5,943 nucleotides of DNA, taken from positions 1-5,943 of the forward strand of contig CANJJP010000121.1 of the NCBI GenBank assembly GCA_947474485.1, in the 5' to 3' direction. This document shows, in pieces, positions 5,252-5,943 of the stretch. Under the pieces are notes generated by a model. It was not told where the DNA came from and ran no database searches. It saw only the letters and a program-made list of their open reading frames with translations. The translations under genes and the position numbers were made by a program. This stretch comes from Bacteroidota bacterium (GTDB taxonomy: Bacteria > Bacteroidota > Bacteroidia > B-17B0 > Aurantibacillaceae). Each line of letters begins with the position of its first letter. Position 1 is the first letter of the stretch.

Positions 5252-5943
5252 TGAACAAAATTGCGAAGCTGGGTTTTACTACAGCTGTTTCATTGGTAAT
5301 TGCAAACATGGTAGGCACCGGAGTGTTCACCAGTTTGGGATTTCAGGTAATTGATATTAAAAGTCCCTTTGCTATTATTTGTTTGTGGTTGGTGGGCGGT
5401 ATCATTGCTTTGTGCGGGGCACTAACATACGGAGAAATTGGCGTTGCCTTGCCGCGTTCGGGTGGAGAGTACAATTACCTTTCAAAATTATATCATCCTT
5501 TGGTTGGTTTTTTATCGGGATGGGTTTCAATAACAGTTGGTTTTGCAGCGCCAGTTGCGCTTGCCGCTGTTGCTTTAGGAAGCTATGTTTCAAAAATATT
5601 TCCGCAAGTATCAGTTAATTTATTAGCAATAACTGTTGTTGGAATTATCACCATGATACACACTACTAATTTAAAAACGGGAAGTGGTTTTCAGCGCATA
5701 TTTACTTTGTTAAAGGTGATTGTAATTGTTTTCTTTATCATCATGGGTTTTACCTATACGCCCGAACATATTACTATCATTGGCGCGCAGGCAGGTAGCT
5801 GGAAAGAAATATTTAGCCCAGCTTTTGCAGTTTCATTAGTATATGTTTCGTATGCGTATAGTGGTTGGAATGCTTCCTCATACATTGCCGAAGAAATTGA
5901 TAAACCCGAAAAGAATTTGCCCCGCTCATTATTTATAGGAACA
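5251..5943 (+). CDS. APC-superfamily amino acid permease, N-terminal 231 residues (cut by the window edge)
   Basis: The frame opens with the ATG at 5251, which overlaps the peptidase stop codon (TAATG), and stays open to the last base. The visible 231 residues hold about six membrane helices, roughly residues 9-30, 38-58, 83-112, 122-138, 150-168 and 188-207. Motifs match the amino acid-polyamine-organocation superfamily: MVGTGVF (20-26) in the broken first helix, the counterpart of the substrate-binding GxG motif; YGEIGVALPRSGGEYNYL (60-77); YSGWN (203-207) in helix six; and EEIDKPEKNLPRS (214-226) in the loop that follows. Full-length members have about 12-14 helices and 430-500 residues, so about half is missing. 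The protein should sit in the inner membrane and import or exchange amino acids; the substrate cannot be read from the sequence. No promoter is visible directly upstream, and the start overlap suggests translation coupled to the peptidase. Confidence 0.95.
   Translation, partial: MNKIAKLGFTTAVSLVIANMVGTGVFTSLGFQVIDIKSPFAIICLWLVGGIIALCGALTYGEIGVALPRSGGEYNYLSKLYHPLVGFLSGWVSITVGFAAPVALAAVALGSYVSKIFPQVSVNLLAITVVGIITMIHTTNLKTGSGFQRIFTLLKVIVIVFFIIMGFTYTPEHITIIGAQAGSWKEIFSPAFAVSLVYVSYAYSGWNASSYIAEEIDKPEKNLPRSLFIGT

Noticed and set aside
5379..5618. Open frames on both strands inside the permease region
   Set aside because: The plus-strand frame that starts at 5251 encodes a clear APC permease through this region; the others are shadows, and the real gene is open at the window edge.

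Overview
The window is AT-rich DNA from a member of the Bacteroidota, probably an uncultured or poorly studied lineage. Three things point there: start codons have no purine-rich Shine-Dalgarno sequence, TAnnTTTG boxes (the Bacteroidota sigma factor -7 element) sit just upstream of three genes, and the protein families and architectures are typical of that phylum (TPR/SpoIIE phosphatase, membrane-anchored M23 peptidase with a conserved N-terminal region). All intact genes read on the + strand.

Layout. Bases 1-609 hold the decayed 3' part of an IS4-family transposase, cut by the left window edge and broken by two in-frame stops and a frameshift. Bases 610-741 are non-coding, with a candidate promoter near the end. 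A 143-residue membrane-anchored protein of unknown function (742-1173) is followed 43 bases later by a ComF-family phosphoribosyltransferase gene that starts with GTG (1217-1897). No promoter is visible between them, so they are probably co-transcribed. A weak terminator-like hairpin and a new TAnnTTTG box separate comF from a 701-residue signalling protein (1939-4044): signal peptide, periplasmic TPR region, one membrane segment, cytoplasmic coiled coil and a SpoIIE/PP2C-type phosphatase.

The 235-base gap 4045-4279 holds short TTCGA-containing repeats, a possible broken small minus-strand ORF with an unusually strong Shine-Dalgarno-like sequence, and a promoter for the next unit. That unit is a membrane-anchored M23 (LytM-type) peptidase gene (4280-5251) whose TAA stop overlaps by one base the ATG of an APC-superfamily amino acid permease gene (5251 to the right edge, first 231 codons only).

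The intact genes suggest housekeeping and envelope functions: DNA uptake (comF), signal transduction by protein dephosphorylation, cell-wall remodelling and amino acid transport. I see no CRISPR array, tRNA, rRNA, toxin-antitoxin pair or defence system, and no strong case for a wholly new multi-gene system. The least explained items are the 143-residue protein, the 4045-4279 gap, and the very short distance between promoter box and start codon at the phosphatase gene.
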